Source of the DNA: Metellina segmentata
Lineage: Eukaryota > Arthropoda > Arachnida > Araneae > Tetragnathidae
Length of the DNA stretch: 64,000 nucleotides
NCBI GenBank assembly: GCA_947359465.1
Contig: OX375877.1
Span: 53,336,944 to 53,400,943, forward strand
Direction of reading: 5' to 3'
Shown here piece by piece: positions 1 through 15,104 of this stretch. Each line of letters opens with the position of its first letter. The first letter of the stretch is position 1. The notes below the pieces were generated by a model. It saw only the letters and a program-made list of their open reading frames with translations. It did not search any database and was not told where the DNA came from. A program made the translations under genes and the position numbers.

Positions 1-4862
<4,862 letters not shown>

Positions 4863-6285
4863 TTTTTTACTATATGATGTTGGTATGGTTTTCTTGTTTT
4901 TGATGTTTGTCCTGGTGTTTGTTGGCTTAAAAATCCAGAATCTTGTTCTGTTTTTCTTCTGTTTGGTGATGGCGGCCTGTTTGGGTATCTCTTTTTTCTA
5001 GGTGTGTGAATGATGTGCCATAACGTAAGTTGTATGTTTTTTCTCCGGTTGGGATTCTTGTCTTGTGTGTTGTGTCCATGAACTCTATCAACGTGTAATG
5101 TGAACTGACGAGGGTCGATATGTTGGAAAGCACATCAGCGTTCAACAATGTCGCCACTTGTTGATGGGCTGAGACATTCTTTTTTTAGGTAAGTGTATTC
5201 GCCTTTTCAAAATTGACCAAAAAGGTTATTTTTGTAAAAACGTCCAAAAAGTCGCTGCTCTGGTGTAAACTCATTCATTGGGATTCCGACTGGGATCTGG
5301 TTTTCCGAATGAGTCTCATGAGTGTGTTGATATTTTCTGCAGTGTTTGTGAATTTTTTTTTTGTGCCTTCACGTCGCGTTTGTTTTGTATTGATTCTATT
5401 AATTGCGGAGTTACTTCGTCGAGTAAGTAATCGAATTGGAATTCCAGAGCCGAGTGCTTGAAAATTATGTGTCTAGGCGGATTTCCATGTATGCTATGTG
5501 ATTGACTGGGGCAATTGACCTTTCCGATTAAAAAAAAAACTACAATGTTTACGGGTCTCTAGAAATAAACGGTCATTGTCAAAACGGATAATTCTACCAA
5601 ACCGAGGTAGTGTAAATTGTACTACGCGCAACTTGTGTCGCTCTCTGTTTGATGTTCGGATACTATCACGTTTCTCTTGCGGAACATAGCCTTGATCATC
5701 GGGTTGTCGTCCAGTCACATGTTTTGAATTAGCCCAAACACAAAGACCAACCAATCCTACTGGACCACCGCGGCCCCGAAAATTATGTTACTCTACTAGT
5801 GCTACCATAGAGAAATTATAAAAAGCAGAGTGAGCAATAATAACCTCTTTATATGCCCAGTATCATATGACTAAAACTAGTAGTACGTAACCAATAGAAT
5901 TCTTTCGTATTCTGGGTGGAACATAACATTCGTTATCTGATTTGTCCACGGCATGGGAGAAGACTGCCATACATTCATTATCTGATTGGTCCATTGATTG
6001 ATCATCTGATAGTAGAAGACTTTGGGGCGATTTAACCACTTTTTGTCACCACTTTACAGAAATGCGGATTCACACACCTATCCTGTCATAGGTGTACGCA
6101 TCGCCAAACGAGGCGATACAGTACCAAATAGGCCAACCAAGTCAATTTTTCATAGAGCAGTCACGTATCTACAAGTCGACATGTTGGTCACACTTTTTGA
6201 AACTCCCCTCAATAACAATGTTCAGTACATATACACTACATGGGAAATTGTGTATACTGCAGAAAATTTGAGGAGTATCCATCTT
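4863..6285. other. No recognised gene
   Basis: Low-copy sequence between the satellite and the Tc1 remnant. Short open frames at 4927-5157 (-), 5213-5461 (+), 5494-5754 (-) and 6022-6309 (+) show no family motif I recognise. Part of 5780-6285 may be the decayed 5' half of the Tc1-like element that follows. Confidence 0.5.
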
Positions 6286-6715
6286 AGTGTGGTTTTTTTT
6301 CCTGGTTAAGACTCGGCCCATTGCTTTATGTACCTGGTTCCATGAACGCTGACGTGTACCTCGACATTCTGAATGATTCGGCCTTGTCTACACACTATGG
6401 CAATACTACGGTGAGGAGGGTTGTTTCTTCCAACAGTATTGAGCTCCATGTCATACTACAAAACGAGTGCTCGCCGGATTTCCTGAAAATGAGGCGAATT
6501 TGCTTGAGTGGCCTGTTCAGAGCCCCGATCTTAATCCGATCGAGCACTTGTAGGACAAACTGGAGCGACGAGAATGACACCGCCACGCACACCCATCTTC
6601 ACAACAATCTATTTCCAGAGCCTTGCAAGAGGCATGGCGAGCAGACTTACAGAAAACTTGAGAAAAGTATGCCTTGACGTGTTGCAGCTGCAATACAACC
6701 AAAATGAGGTACTAC
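6286..6715 (+). pseudogene. Tc1-like transposase, C-terminal remnant
   Basis: Decayed C-terminal half of a Tc1/mariner-superfamily (Tc1 branch) DDE transposase, an enzyme that cuts and pastes the element at TA sites. In one frame the piece PGSMNADVYLDILND is visible. After a frame change comes the family hallmark EWPVQSPDLNPIEHL, then a stop in place of the usual Trp codon, then a region like KLERR and a C-terminal helix (SRALQEAWRADLQKT). At least two frameshifts and two stops make it non-functional. The N-terminal DNA-binding half and the first catalytic Asp are not recognisable, and I did not find paired inverted repeats. The SPDLNPIEHL signature makes the family call firm. Confidence 0.8.
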
Positions 6716-6733
6716 CCGTTACTAAATAGAATA

Positions 6734-7677
6734 TTGGGTCTTTCGGAAAAGTCTGAGCGTTTTTTAAGATAAATTTCAACGAAGCAGTACAAAAACATTA
6801 AAAAAAATTTATTGAATCACATAAGTACAAAGTACAATTTTGTTCGATGACTTTTTGCTATCTTTCCTGCAACAGGAAAATTCTTCTTTAAAAAAAATAA
6901 TTAGGCTTATTTGTAAAGTCGTTTGTCGAGGTGCTATTTGACAGTCCCCAAAGAATGGGAACTAAAGGCCGGTCAGAGAATTTCGAAGTCATCTGAAGAG
7001 GTGAAAATATGAGGGGCAAAGTCTGGTGAATATGGGGGGGGGGTGACACAAAACATTTCAGCCATACTCAATAAGTCTTTGTCTGACATTCAGTGAAATG
7101 TGGTGCCGCGTATTGTCATGGTGGAAGGAAACACTTCGACGATTGGTCAGTTCCGGGCGCTTTGCTTCGATTTTTGCTTTTGATATTGCCATTTGATAAC
7201 TGTTTTTCTCTGAATTTATTGTCTGATTTTGTGGCAACAATTCATAGCAAACAATTCCTTTGCTGTCCCACCAAACAGAAAGCCGTTTACAGAGGATGGT
7301 CGTCCAGAATGGGCATCATCTTCGAGGCTGAAATTTCCACGCTTAAATATATCAAACCATCTTCGAACTGTGGCCGCAGAAACAGCACTATGTCCATTTT
7401 CAGTACACAGTTTACGAGCAGTCTGACTGGCATTTTTTCTTTTCTTAAAATAAAAGAGCATAACATGACGAAAATGAACTTTCTGGTTCTCCATTCTTAG
7501 CAATGCAGTGAAACATAAATTATGACACTACACATGTTATAATTATGCACTGCAAGCAGAAAAGACTGAATTTAAACATCTGCTTCAATCAAGGTCACTC
7601 TTTATCAAGGTGAGCAAAATAATATTAGCAAAGCTAGCTTCGATTTGAAAGCGCGTAGAACTTTCCGAAAGACTCAA
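6734..7677 (-). mobile_element. Internally deleted mariner element
   Basis: A 944 bp element bounded by ~28 bp imperfect terminal inverted repeats. The left end reads TTGGGTCTTTCGGAAAAGTC; the right end, read inward on the minus strand, reads TTGAGTCTTTCGGAAAGTTC. Both are flanked by the TA dinucleotide (6732-6733 and 7678-7679) expected of mariner target duplication. The element is shorter than the usual ~1.3 kb because the middle of the transposase gene is missing. With recognisable ends it could have been moved in trans. Confidence 0.88.
6990..7503 (-). pseudogene. mariner transposase, internally deleted
   Basis: Starts with a mariner N-terminal paired helix-turn-helix region: MENQKVHFRHVMLFYFKK, then a segment around KNASQTARKLC, a second helix around VRRWFDIFKRGNF, and the linker SLEDDAHSGRPSSV. 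The frame then changes and rejoins in the C-terminal catalytic region, with RPELTNRRSV followed by FHHDNTRHH, which carries the second catalytic Asp. After ~7040 comes an out-of-frame HPPPYSPDFAP, equivalent to the family's HPPYSPDLAPSDYHLF. The region with the first catalytic Asp is absent, so the protein would be inactive. The gene lies antisense inside the element with intact inverted repeats. Confidence 0.87.
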
Positions 7678-7899
7678 TATTAATGCACTTTTTCTGAAAA
7701 AATTTGAATGTCCAAATACTTTTGTCCATATAGTGTATTTCACGTCTATAGTGATACCATGACGAGATCGCAGATTTCTGAGAAGGAATTTCTGGCAAGC
7801 TAAATATAAGAGAATGTTACGTTCCTGTAATGTTTCTGCAGTGACATGCATTTCCTGTACGTATTTTGAACGCCATATAAGTCTATCGAGTACGATTTT

Positions 7900-8299
7900 A
7901 GCACTTCGCTGTTAAAAATTCAAACGAATAAATTCGTAATTGATATATGATAGTATATAAAAAGGATGTGTGCAGATTTTCAATACAAATCTACACCATT
8001 TGACCAATTCACACGCTATTTGGTTCTCATACTTCAGAACACTGCGGAAAACATAGTATATTTCTTTACTGTCTTCAGACCAATCTGTAGCCGTGAAAAT
8101 TGGCACACGGGTAGTCCTAAAAGTGCCTCTTGAAGCCCCAATTTTAAAATCTAAAGTTTGTTTTCCAGCAATAAATGGACATGGATAAAAAAACCACGTT
8201 CTACAGGATTTGTGTATGAGTTAACACAGGGAAATGTCGCGGTCATATTTTAGCTGTCGTGGTCATATTTGAAACCCGAGCAACGCCGGGTTATACAGC
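7900..8299 (+). mobile_element. Helitron-like 3' end region (non-autonomous)
   Basis: The segment ends in a hairpin, AACCCG-AGCAACG-CCGGGTT (8273-8292), followed within a few bases by ATACAGCTG, the layout of a Helitron 3' terminus (hairpin then CTRR), though the final bases are degenerate here. Upstream sequence (about 7990-8260) is homologous in opposite orientation to 12687-12990, whose end does carry CAGCTAGT. Antisense reading gives a peptide with TDWSED, which I treat as a by-product. Not autonomous: no Rep/helicase is seen. Confidence 0.55.
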
Positions 8300-8353
8300 T
8301 GTGGGATATAAAGTGGTACAAAAGTCTCCGGATTAATTGACTTTCGGTTGGCT

Positions 8354-8949
8354 CAGAAGACATAGGTGTGGCTACTTGATCGTGCGCTTGTTTGGATCTT
8401 AAATACGGTTGTCTCGAACCTGGTCGATATGTCGCCTGACTATCTCACCGGAATCTGTTTTAGCTTGGTAGGACCTTTTTGTTTGATCACTGTATTGGCT
8501 GTCAGAAGACATAGGTGTGGCTACTTGATCGTGCGCTTGATTGGATCTTAAATACGGTTGTCTCGAACCTGGTCGATATGTCGCCTAACTATCTCACCGG
8601 AATCTGTTTTAGCTTGGTAGGACTTTTTGTTTGATCACTGTATTGGCTGTCAGAAGACATAGGTGTGGCTACTTGATCGTGCGCTTGATTGGGTCTTAAA
8701 TACGGTTGTCTCGAATCTGGTCGATATGTCGCCTGACTATCTCACCGGAATCTGTTTTAGCTTGGTAGGACTTTTTGTTTGATCACTGTATTGGCTGTCA
8801 GAAGACATAGGTGTGGCTACTTGATCGTGCGCTTGATTGGGTCTTAAATACGGTTGTCTCGAATCTGGTCGATATGTCGCCTGACTATCTCACCGGAATC
8901 TGTTTTAGCTTGGTAGGACCTTTTTGTTTGATCACTGTATTGGCTGTCC
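8354..8949. repeat. Tandem repeat, four copies of a ~148 bp unit
   Basis: Units start at CAGAAGACATAGGTGTGGC at 8354, 8503, 8651 and 8799. Copies differ by only a few substitutions or one-base indels (for example GGACCTTTTT versus GGACTTTTT, and TTGGATC versus TTGGGTC), so the expansion is recent. The array ends at GGCTGTCCAGAAGGG. No coding content recognised. Confidence 0.93.
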
Positions 8950-9198
8950 AGAAGGGTCTATTCCAAAACAATGTATTATCTGTGTGAATTCCTTTTCTCT
9001 CTGCTTTCATAAGTGAGATTAGGATGGGATCTGATCTAAACAAGACATTCATCTTTGATTTCTTAGAAGGGTTGGCGGGCATAATTGAGCAGTGGGTGGA
9101 GACCCCTAGTGTTGTAAAAATATAAAGTTTATTCTCTTGATATAACGTTTGAAACTGACACGCTTCTATTCTGATCACCAAGTTAAGTTAGGTCGTTA
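8950..9198. other. No recognised feature
   Basis: Unique-looking sequence between the 148 bp array and the SINE cluster. A minus-strand open frame (8885-9181) has no recognised motif. Confidence 0.4.
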
Positions 9199-9640
9199 AT
9201 ACTGGCGCAACAGAACGGACTATTGGCGACAGTCCAGGATCAAACTTGAAGGGAAAGTATCGAAGATACTACTACGTAATTTTGATTCAGTCCTCTGAAT
9301 CTTTTTGGTTGGAAGAGCAAATGATTAACAATCGGTGGGGAGCAAGTTTGAAACAAGGTCCAATCAAAGACCGTCATGTAGACGGGATCTGGTGCACGTT
9401 AAATCTGTCGTGGCCTCAAATATCCTCAAGCTGGCGTGGTGTGGATGTTTGGAGTGTAGGTCAAGGTTCAGATGAGGAGAACAACACCGGAGCTGGCACA
9501 ACTCTACGAACTTCCACACTAAGTCAGCGTGAGGACATTTCAGCTCACGACAGACATAACGTACATCAGTCCCCGTATTCACGAATGTATTTGGCTGGAC
9601 TTAGTTTCGAACTCATGACCCTCCGGTTTCAAATCCATTG
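9199..9640. mobile_element. Cluster of tRNA-derived SINE fragments
   Basis: Three pieces of the family whose full-length member is at 21941-22245. A minus-strand 3' end lies at ~9199-9290 (the GGATCNNNTTCAAGGGAAAG side). A plus-strand body lies at ~9325-9478 (GCACGTTAAATCTGTCGTGG onward). A minus-strand body plus head lies at ~9485-9625, with a B-box-like GAGTTCGAAAC on the minus strand. Opposite orientations show separate insertions or rearrangement. Confidence 0.7.
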
Positions 9641-9994
9641 TTCTTTCCACAAAAAAAAGATCAAGGACTTTGCAACTTAAGGGGAAGAGCTGTGATGATT
9701 TAATTTATCATAGCATGCACAAACTGTTACTAATATACGTTATATATAGATTTTACGTGCAATCATCATACAGTTTAGATACGCATTATAAATATTAAAT
9801 CGTAACAATCCTTCCCCCTAAGTTAGGAATACCTAAGGGGGATTATTTTCGTGTTTAGTTTTTCTTCCTGTCCTATTGTTCCAGGGGTTCGCATTACCTT
9901 AGTGCGTTTTCCCATTGCGCTAGCAACCTGCAAATTGTGGGTTGGCTCAGATTCGATCCCCCGTTGGTGTATTTCCCTCTTTGGCTGCAAGATT

Positions 9995-10145
9995 TTGATG
10001 AGGCAACACCTGAGCTGGCTAACCACTCTCCAAATTTTCACACCACACCAACTTGAGGACATTTTAGGCAACGACAGATTTAACGAACACCAGTCCCCGC
10101 ATATACGGCGGTCTTTGGCTGGACCAAACTCGGTTGGTAAACCGT
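9995..10145 (-). mobile_element. SINE fragment, same tRNA-derived family
   Basis: On the minus strand the body motifs CGTTAAATCTGTCGTTGCC, TGTGAAAATTTGGAGAGTGG and CAGCTCAGGTGTTGCCTCAT match the other copies in the window. It lies just left of the hAT element at 10199. The sequence between this copy and 9640 shows nothing recognised. Confidence 0.7.
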
Positions 10146-10504
10146 TAATCTTGCAACTTCACTACCTGACCCTAATACAGTTGAGGATAGCTCCAGAACA
10201 GGGATTCCCAACCGGTGGTACACGTACCACTGGTGGTACGCGGCAACATTTCAAGTGATACGCAAGGATGATACGAACAACCCAAATATTCTACGAAATT
10301 TGTTCGATTTTTTAGTATGTACGTACAATCACATTGTAGGAAAAATGGGATTATATGATATCAATCTGGGATTAACGTTTTTATTACATTGTAATAAATA
10401 ACGCTAACAGTAGCACAGTCTTCAAAGATAAGCTTTGTTGCTGATTATCTATTTCTATTCAATGGCTATCTGGGCGAAATCAAGTTGATATATCTCCCTG
10501 TCTT

Positions 10505-10664
10505 ATGCCATTTGTTACTAGTTACTTGTGTGAGAGCGGTTTTTCTGAACTTTATAGTACACAAAAAATAATTATAGAAACAGAGCAAGTGTTGAAGAGG
10601 ACTTAAGAGTAAAGTTAAGCTCCATTGCTCCTGATATTGATATTTTAATAAAGGATAAACAAAA
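10505..10664 (+). pseudogene. hAT transposase C-terminus (dimerisation region), broken
   Basis: Reads MPFVTSYLCESGFSEL, then after a one-base frame change NRASVEEDLRVKLSSIAPDI. Both strings are typical of the C-terminal hAT dimerisation region of ZBED5/FAM200-like transposases (the family consensus is close to YLCESGFSAL ... NRL.VE.DLR..LS.I.P). Only this tail is recognisable; the DNA-binding zinc finger and the catalytic domain are gone. It lies on the same strand as, and within, a hAT element with clear ends, so it is a remnant of that element's own gene. Confidence 0.85.
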
Positions 10665-10750
10665 CAAAAAAGTGATTTTTGATTATGGTAATCTTTGTTT
10701 GCTTAGTTTGTACTAATTATTTAAAATTATTTGTTTTTAGACCTGTGAGT

Positions 10751-11032
10751 GCCGACCAACCGGTCTAGTGGTCAAGGTGTTGGCCTCTGGATCGGAAGGT
10801 TCCTGGTTCGAATCCGGGTCAGGGCATGGATGTAAATTGTGCTGTCCTTTGTTAGGGTCAATGATGGTCCACCCACTGGGTGCCCCTTCACAAGTGACCA
10901 TCACTTCTGGCCTTGTATAAGGCTACAATGACTTCCGTAAATTCTGTACTGTATTGTATTTCTGTATTGTATTATGTATTGTATTTGTCTTTGCAATCTG
11001 TACCCAGCCTTGCCATTTGAAATTTAAAAAAA
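10751..11032 (+). mobile_element. tRNA-derived SINE (second family) inside hAT
   Basis: The tRNA-like head has an A-box-like TCTAGTGGTCAAGG and a perfect B box, GGTTCGAATCC, in a 5 bp T-stem (CCTGG/CCGGG). The tail ends in an A-rich run. Flanking 12 bp duplications AGACCTGTGAGT (10739-10750) and AGACCTACGAGT (11033-11044) differ at two positions, which shows LINE-type insertion into the hAT element and some age. Confidence 0.85.
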
Positions 11033-11288
11033 AGACCTACGAGTAAAAATTAAAACTGTAATTTTCACTAGTCGTTTTATTTTTTCCTTTATTAAAACAT
11101 CATGAATACGAAATACAAGTGCAGTAATCATAAAATATGAAGCTTTCTTCGTATTTAATTAAAATAGAACAAGCCATTGGCACTTTTCTGGCATTATATA
11201 TATGCTCCTAAAAATATAAAACTGGTGGTACGCTAAAAATTTCAAGTGGTACGCAATTACTAAAAAGTTGGGAACACCTGCTCTAGAA

Positions 11289-12035
11289 TATGTTGATTTG
11301 GAGGTCTACGGTCAATTTTTACAACATGAGTGTTTTTTTGACCAACAGTGCAATGGGCTCAACAAGTATTTGTTTAGGTTTTGTGTAACCTCTATCACAA
11401 AAGCGATAATCATACCCCTGTACCATCAGGCCACGACAGTGTATCATTTTTTTAGAATATCCTCATGCTGTAAAAAGAAAAATCAATCACCAAATCATTT
11501 ATATCTGCCCATCGCAATCAATCTTTTGATCAACGGGTTGATGAACCTTTTTTTCCCTTAACAATTCCAGCCATTTGTAAATTCTGCCGTTGAAAGCAAC
11601 ACAAAATTGAAATGTCAAAGATGGTTGAGATAGGATTTGGCTAGACTATCCCGTGATCGTAAAAAAAGAAACAAGGGTAGTGCGTAGTTTCTGAATGAAA
11701 ATAAGAAGGATGGGAGTTTTAAAATGTCAGATAAAGTTTTGCAACGCAGAAACTCCGCGCGTGTTCTAGATTCTTATTTTCAGATAAAGTTCAAACAGTG
11801 ACTCACCCTATGAGATCCGGACTTCGAAAAAGAGTTAATAGAAATGTAAAATGTAATAGCGAACTGTGAAATCTCGTCACTTTCTCAGGTGTTCGGTTTT
11901 GTTACATTATTTGTTTGTTGGTTATACTTAAATTTGTACTTTTATTTTCCCAAGCTATTACGTTGTTTGGGGTGAAAATATATTTCTTTCAACACACATT
12001 GTTTTGTTAAATTCCGTTGTCTTTCCTCAGACAGC
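11289..12035. other. No recognised gene
   Basis: AT-rich sequence. An open frame at 11268-11561 (+) begins inside the hAT end and has no recognisable domain. Confidence 0.4.
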
Positions 12036-12315
12036 GTGCAGCGGTTGCTCAGTTGGTAGAGTTGCGGATTAGAAACACGATGCAACCAAAGACCATCGTG
12101 TAGGAGGGGATGGAGCACGTTAAATATGTCGTGGCATTAGGTCATCAAGTTGGCTGGGTGCCGGAACTTAAAATTAGAAGAGTTGAAGTGACATATTTAT
12201 GTGTTGGCGTTATCATCTGATCATGATTCAAAATCACAAGATGTTCTAGGATATTTCCCTTCGGGACTCATCACCAATAGCCCGTTATGTTGCTCCAGTA
12301 CGGTGTAATTAAAAC
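12036..12315 (+). mobile_element. tRNA-derived SINE, near full length
   Basis: The head contains the A-box-like TTGCTCAGTTGGTAGAG. The B box is degenerate. The body has CGTTAAATATGTCGTGGC and TCATCTGATCATGATTC, and the 3' end has TTCCCTTCGGGACTCATC and CCAATAGCCCGTTATGTTGC, as in the copy at 21941. Plus orientation. Confidence 0.75.
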
Positions 12316-12515
12316 TACTTCCCATAGACGGCAAACACTTTGCTTAACGTGCCTTACCCCCAATGCATTTATGCACTCTCTCATAGGACACAAAATAAAT
12401 CTCTCAATTTTTCAAGGTCAGAATTTTTGCATCGGTGTACATTTTACACTCTGTGACAAAAAAAAATCGACGCACCAAGAAGTAGTCCGATTGCAATAAA
12501 AATTGGTGGATGTGA

Positions 12516-12549
<34 letters not shown>

Positions 12550-12551
12550 GG
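12516..12551. repeat. (GA)n purine microsatellite
   Basis: A GA run with one AAA interruption, ending GAGAGGGAAC. Sequence from 12316 to 12650 is otherwise unremarkable. Confidence 0.85.
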
Positions 12552-12649
12552 AACACATACATAGAAAAATAAACGATTAAAATGAATTAATGAAATGTGA
12601 TATATTTGGGTGATAATGAAATGCCATATATTTGGGTAATTTTATTTCA

Positions 12650-13060
12650 CACTAGCTGAAAAACCCGGTTTTAAATATGACTGCGACATTTCCCTGTGTT
12701 AACTCAAATGCACAAACCCTGTAGAACGTGTTTCCTGAAGCGACATCTAAAATATGACCGCAACCTTTATCTTCAAATATACAAACCCGTGTTTCCTTGT
12801 CCATGACCAATTATTGCAGAAAAACAAACTTTGTATTTTAAAATTGGGGCTTCGAGGGGCACTTTTAGGACTACCTGTGTGCCAATTTTCAGAGTTATAG
12901 ATTGGTCTGAAGACAGGAAAGAAATAGCCTATGTTTTCCGCAGTGTTCTAAAGTATGAGTATACGAAATTTGACGTGCAACGGACAAACGGTGTTGATTT
13001 GTATAGAGAAAATACACACATAAATGAGGTATGAAATCTTTTTATGTGAAGGCTACATGA
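12650..13060 (-). mobile_element. Helitron-like 3' end region, minus strand
   Basis: On the minus strand the segment ends ACCGGGTTTTTCAGCTAGTG, that is, a hairpin remnant followed by CTAG-T, the expected Helitron 3' signature. Internal sequence (GGTCTGAAGACAG, GGGGCTTCGAGGGGCACTTTTAGG) matches 7990-8260 in opposite orientation. No Rep or helicase is present. Boundaries away from the 3' end are uncertain. Confidence 0.58.
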
Positions 13061-13976
13061 AATGTAACGCCACTTTGGCGACTATAGACATGAGCAGTTA
13101 AGGAAGAATAGCGAAGATGCCACAAAAGTGAGGGTAAGAAAGTTTCAATTTAATCCAAGATAATATTCTGTGACACTGAATGATTCATGTCGTGAAATCA
13201 AGTTCGTATCATAAAATCAAATGTAAAGAAACTCCTCTCAATTTCAAATTCTCACGTTTTATACTCTTTTTACTGAGCAGATGTTTCAAGGGTCATTCTT
13301 AGAACTTCACCACGCAGGCACACAAAATGAATAATAAATTCAATTAAATAGGCATGAGGTCATAGGGTAATAAAATGCAAGTAGCTCACGTTTTTTTATA
13401 AAATTGATGTAATTGTGAATAATTCTTGCAATTCGGTACGGTACTGGGTTCTCTACGAAAATAGGCTGCGGGCCTTCGACGCATCTCAGAAAAAGACTTG
13501 AATCCAATCAGAGATCAACCGAGATTTGTATCCGAGTTTATAGACTTGGTCAGATTTCCTGGTTAAATTAAAATTTTTAAATGTTTGTGCACTGAAATTT
13601 CTAGCAATCTACAATTTTTAATTGTCGTTGTTTCTGCTTCTCTAATCTCCGTGCCTTCTGTTGCGCCAAGTTTTTCGCCCTATTTTAAGAAAATCTATTC
13701 CCTCTTTTAATTGTAACTGTTACTTAAATGTAAGAAAATCTCTTTTTGATTGCTCACTACTTTTTTTTTAATATTTTATGTTTTAAATATTGCTTTTAAA
13801 TTGCAATTTTGATAATATCATTTCTATACTTAACCTGAATTTTTATGCACCATTTTTACTTCCAGGTCTTTGCCAGCAATACTGTGCCATTTGTAAATTC
13901 ATTCTCTAAATTTACTATATATTTTTATTAATAATTAATATTTTTTTTCATATATTTTTTTCATAATATTTTTTTA

Positions 13977-14024
<48 letters not shown>

Positions 14025-14760
14025 TTTTTGTGGCAGCAATTTTAAGATCCAAGATTCAACATGTGGTTCTGTGGTTTTTGACTTATTACAATTTTCCACC
14101 TTTGTTTTCTCATAAACTGATAGAGAAAGACTTGCGAGATTTTGCCACCTTCTAAACATTAACAAACCAGACTCCAGGCTGGGACTTACTCAATTTTTTT
14201 GGGAAAAGTGACTTGTATTTTCTTCTGCCTTTTTAGTCAGCATGTGCTGACCTTTTAAGACTTTACGTTATGCCCTGATGGCATTTGTTTTTGTACATGT
14301 AGCCAAGACTTGGGCCTACAAATATGTCCCGGTCCATATTTGGATCGGGAAACTGTACCTTTCTCTGCTCTCTCCGTGCTGTAGGTCGTCTCTGTGTCGC
14401 CTCACACAAAAGACTCAAAGCCTTTTGAAGAGTCGGGGAGGCAAAGATCTTTAAAAAAATGCCACGAGTATATTTGGGTGACAAACAACTCCTAGCCCAC
14501 CACTAAGGGTTTGCAGAATGATTCAGGCACCAGAACCATGACAAGGCGTGTAGGTTCACGTACGTACGTCAAATTATGAAGGTCACTGATATAAGACATA
14601 GACGTCTAAGTGGAAATTTTACCCAAAGACTCTGCAAGCTTAAGACAGAGACAAAAATGGTAGGGACGAACAAATAGGGATAGGGCTCTATCCGTCCCCT
14701 GCATCAAGACACGAGTTAGGGTCCATGTAAGGTTGATCTTCTGGGCACCTACTAACATAA
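13061..14760. other. AT-rich, no recognised gene; (TA)n at 13979-14021
   Basis: Contains a (TA)~20 microsatellite at 13979-14021. A minus-strand open frame (14263-14484) shows no family motif. Nothing else recognised. Confidence 0.45.
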
Positions 14761-14763
14761 AGC

Positions 14764-15104
14764 CGCGTGTACATTTGCGAGACAAACCGTTCGCTAGCCT
14801 CTAGTTCTCGCATTTTGGACGCCAAACGAAAGGCTCGTGAACCGCTCGTGGCGATCCGCTTCCTGTCGGTTTTTTTGACGAACACAAAGGCATTTTCGGT
14901 TCAGATTTGAATTGCGTCGTGAGTAGTTCGTCGCTTTTAGTTATGCTCGCGAACCTCCAGGCTCCATCGTCATCACCGGTGGCTGACAAATGACTGCCTG
15001 GTGGTTCGCGGCTGGTTGGTTCCTTCCTTTCCCATGGATCGCTGGAAGCTCGTTGTGAAAATAATTTCAACGAACGTTCACGAGCGGCTCGCAAATGTGT
15101 ACGA
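14764..15104. mobile_element. Candidate inverted-repeat element (~340 bp)
   Basis: CGTGTACATTTGCGAG near 14766 and, on the minus strand, CGTACACATTTGCGAG ending near 15103 form 16 bp arms with 14 matches. Short GTTCGC/GAACG motifs recur just inside. No clear target duplication was identified, so the type is unknown. Confidence 0.5.

Larger units (their letters stand above)
10199..11280 (+). mobile_element. hAT transposon with nested SINE
   Basis: Terminal inverted repeats CAGGGATTCCCAAC (left) and CAGGTGTTCCCAAC (right, minus strand), each followed by a subterminal GGTGGTACGC-type repeat. They are flanked by an 8 bp target duplication, CTCCAGAA at 10191-10198 and CTCTAGAA at 11281-11288 (7/8). 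Eight bases is the hAT size. A decayed transposase C-terminus lies inside (10505-10664), and a SINE has inserted downstream of it (10751-11032). Confidence 0.9.

Noticed and set aside
5494..5754. N-terminal part of the Tc1 transposase
   Set aside because: The open frame is on the opposite strand and has no recognisable helix-turn-helix motif.
10751..10830. Functional tRNA gene
   Set aside because: Good B box and T-stem, but the acceptor ends do not pair and an A-rich tail with target duplications follows, so it is a SINE head.
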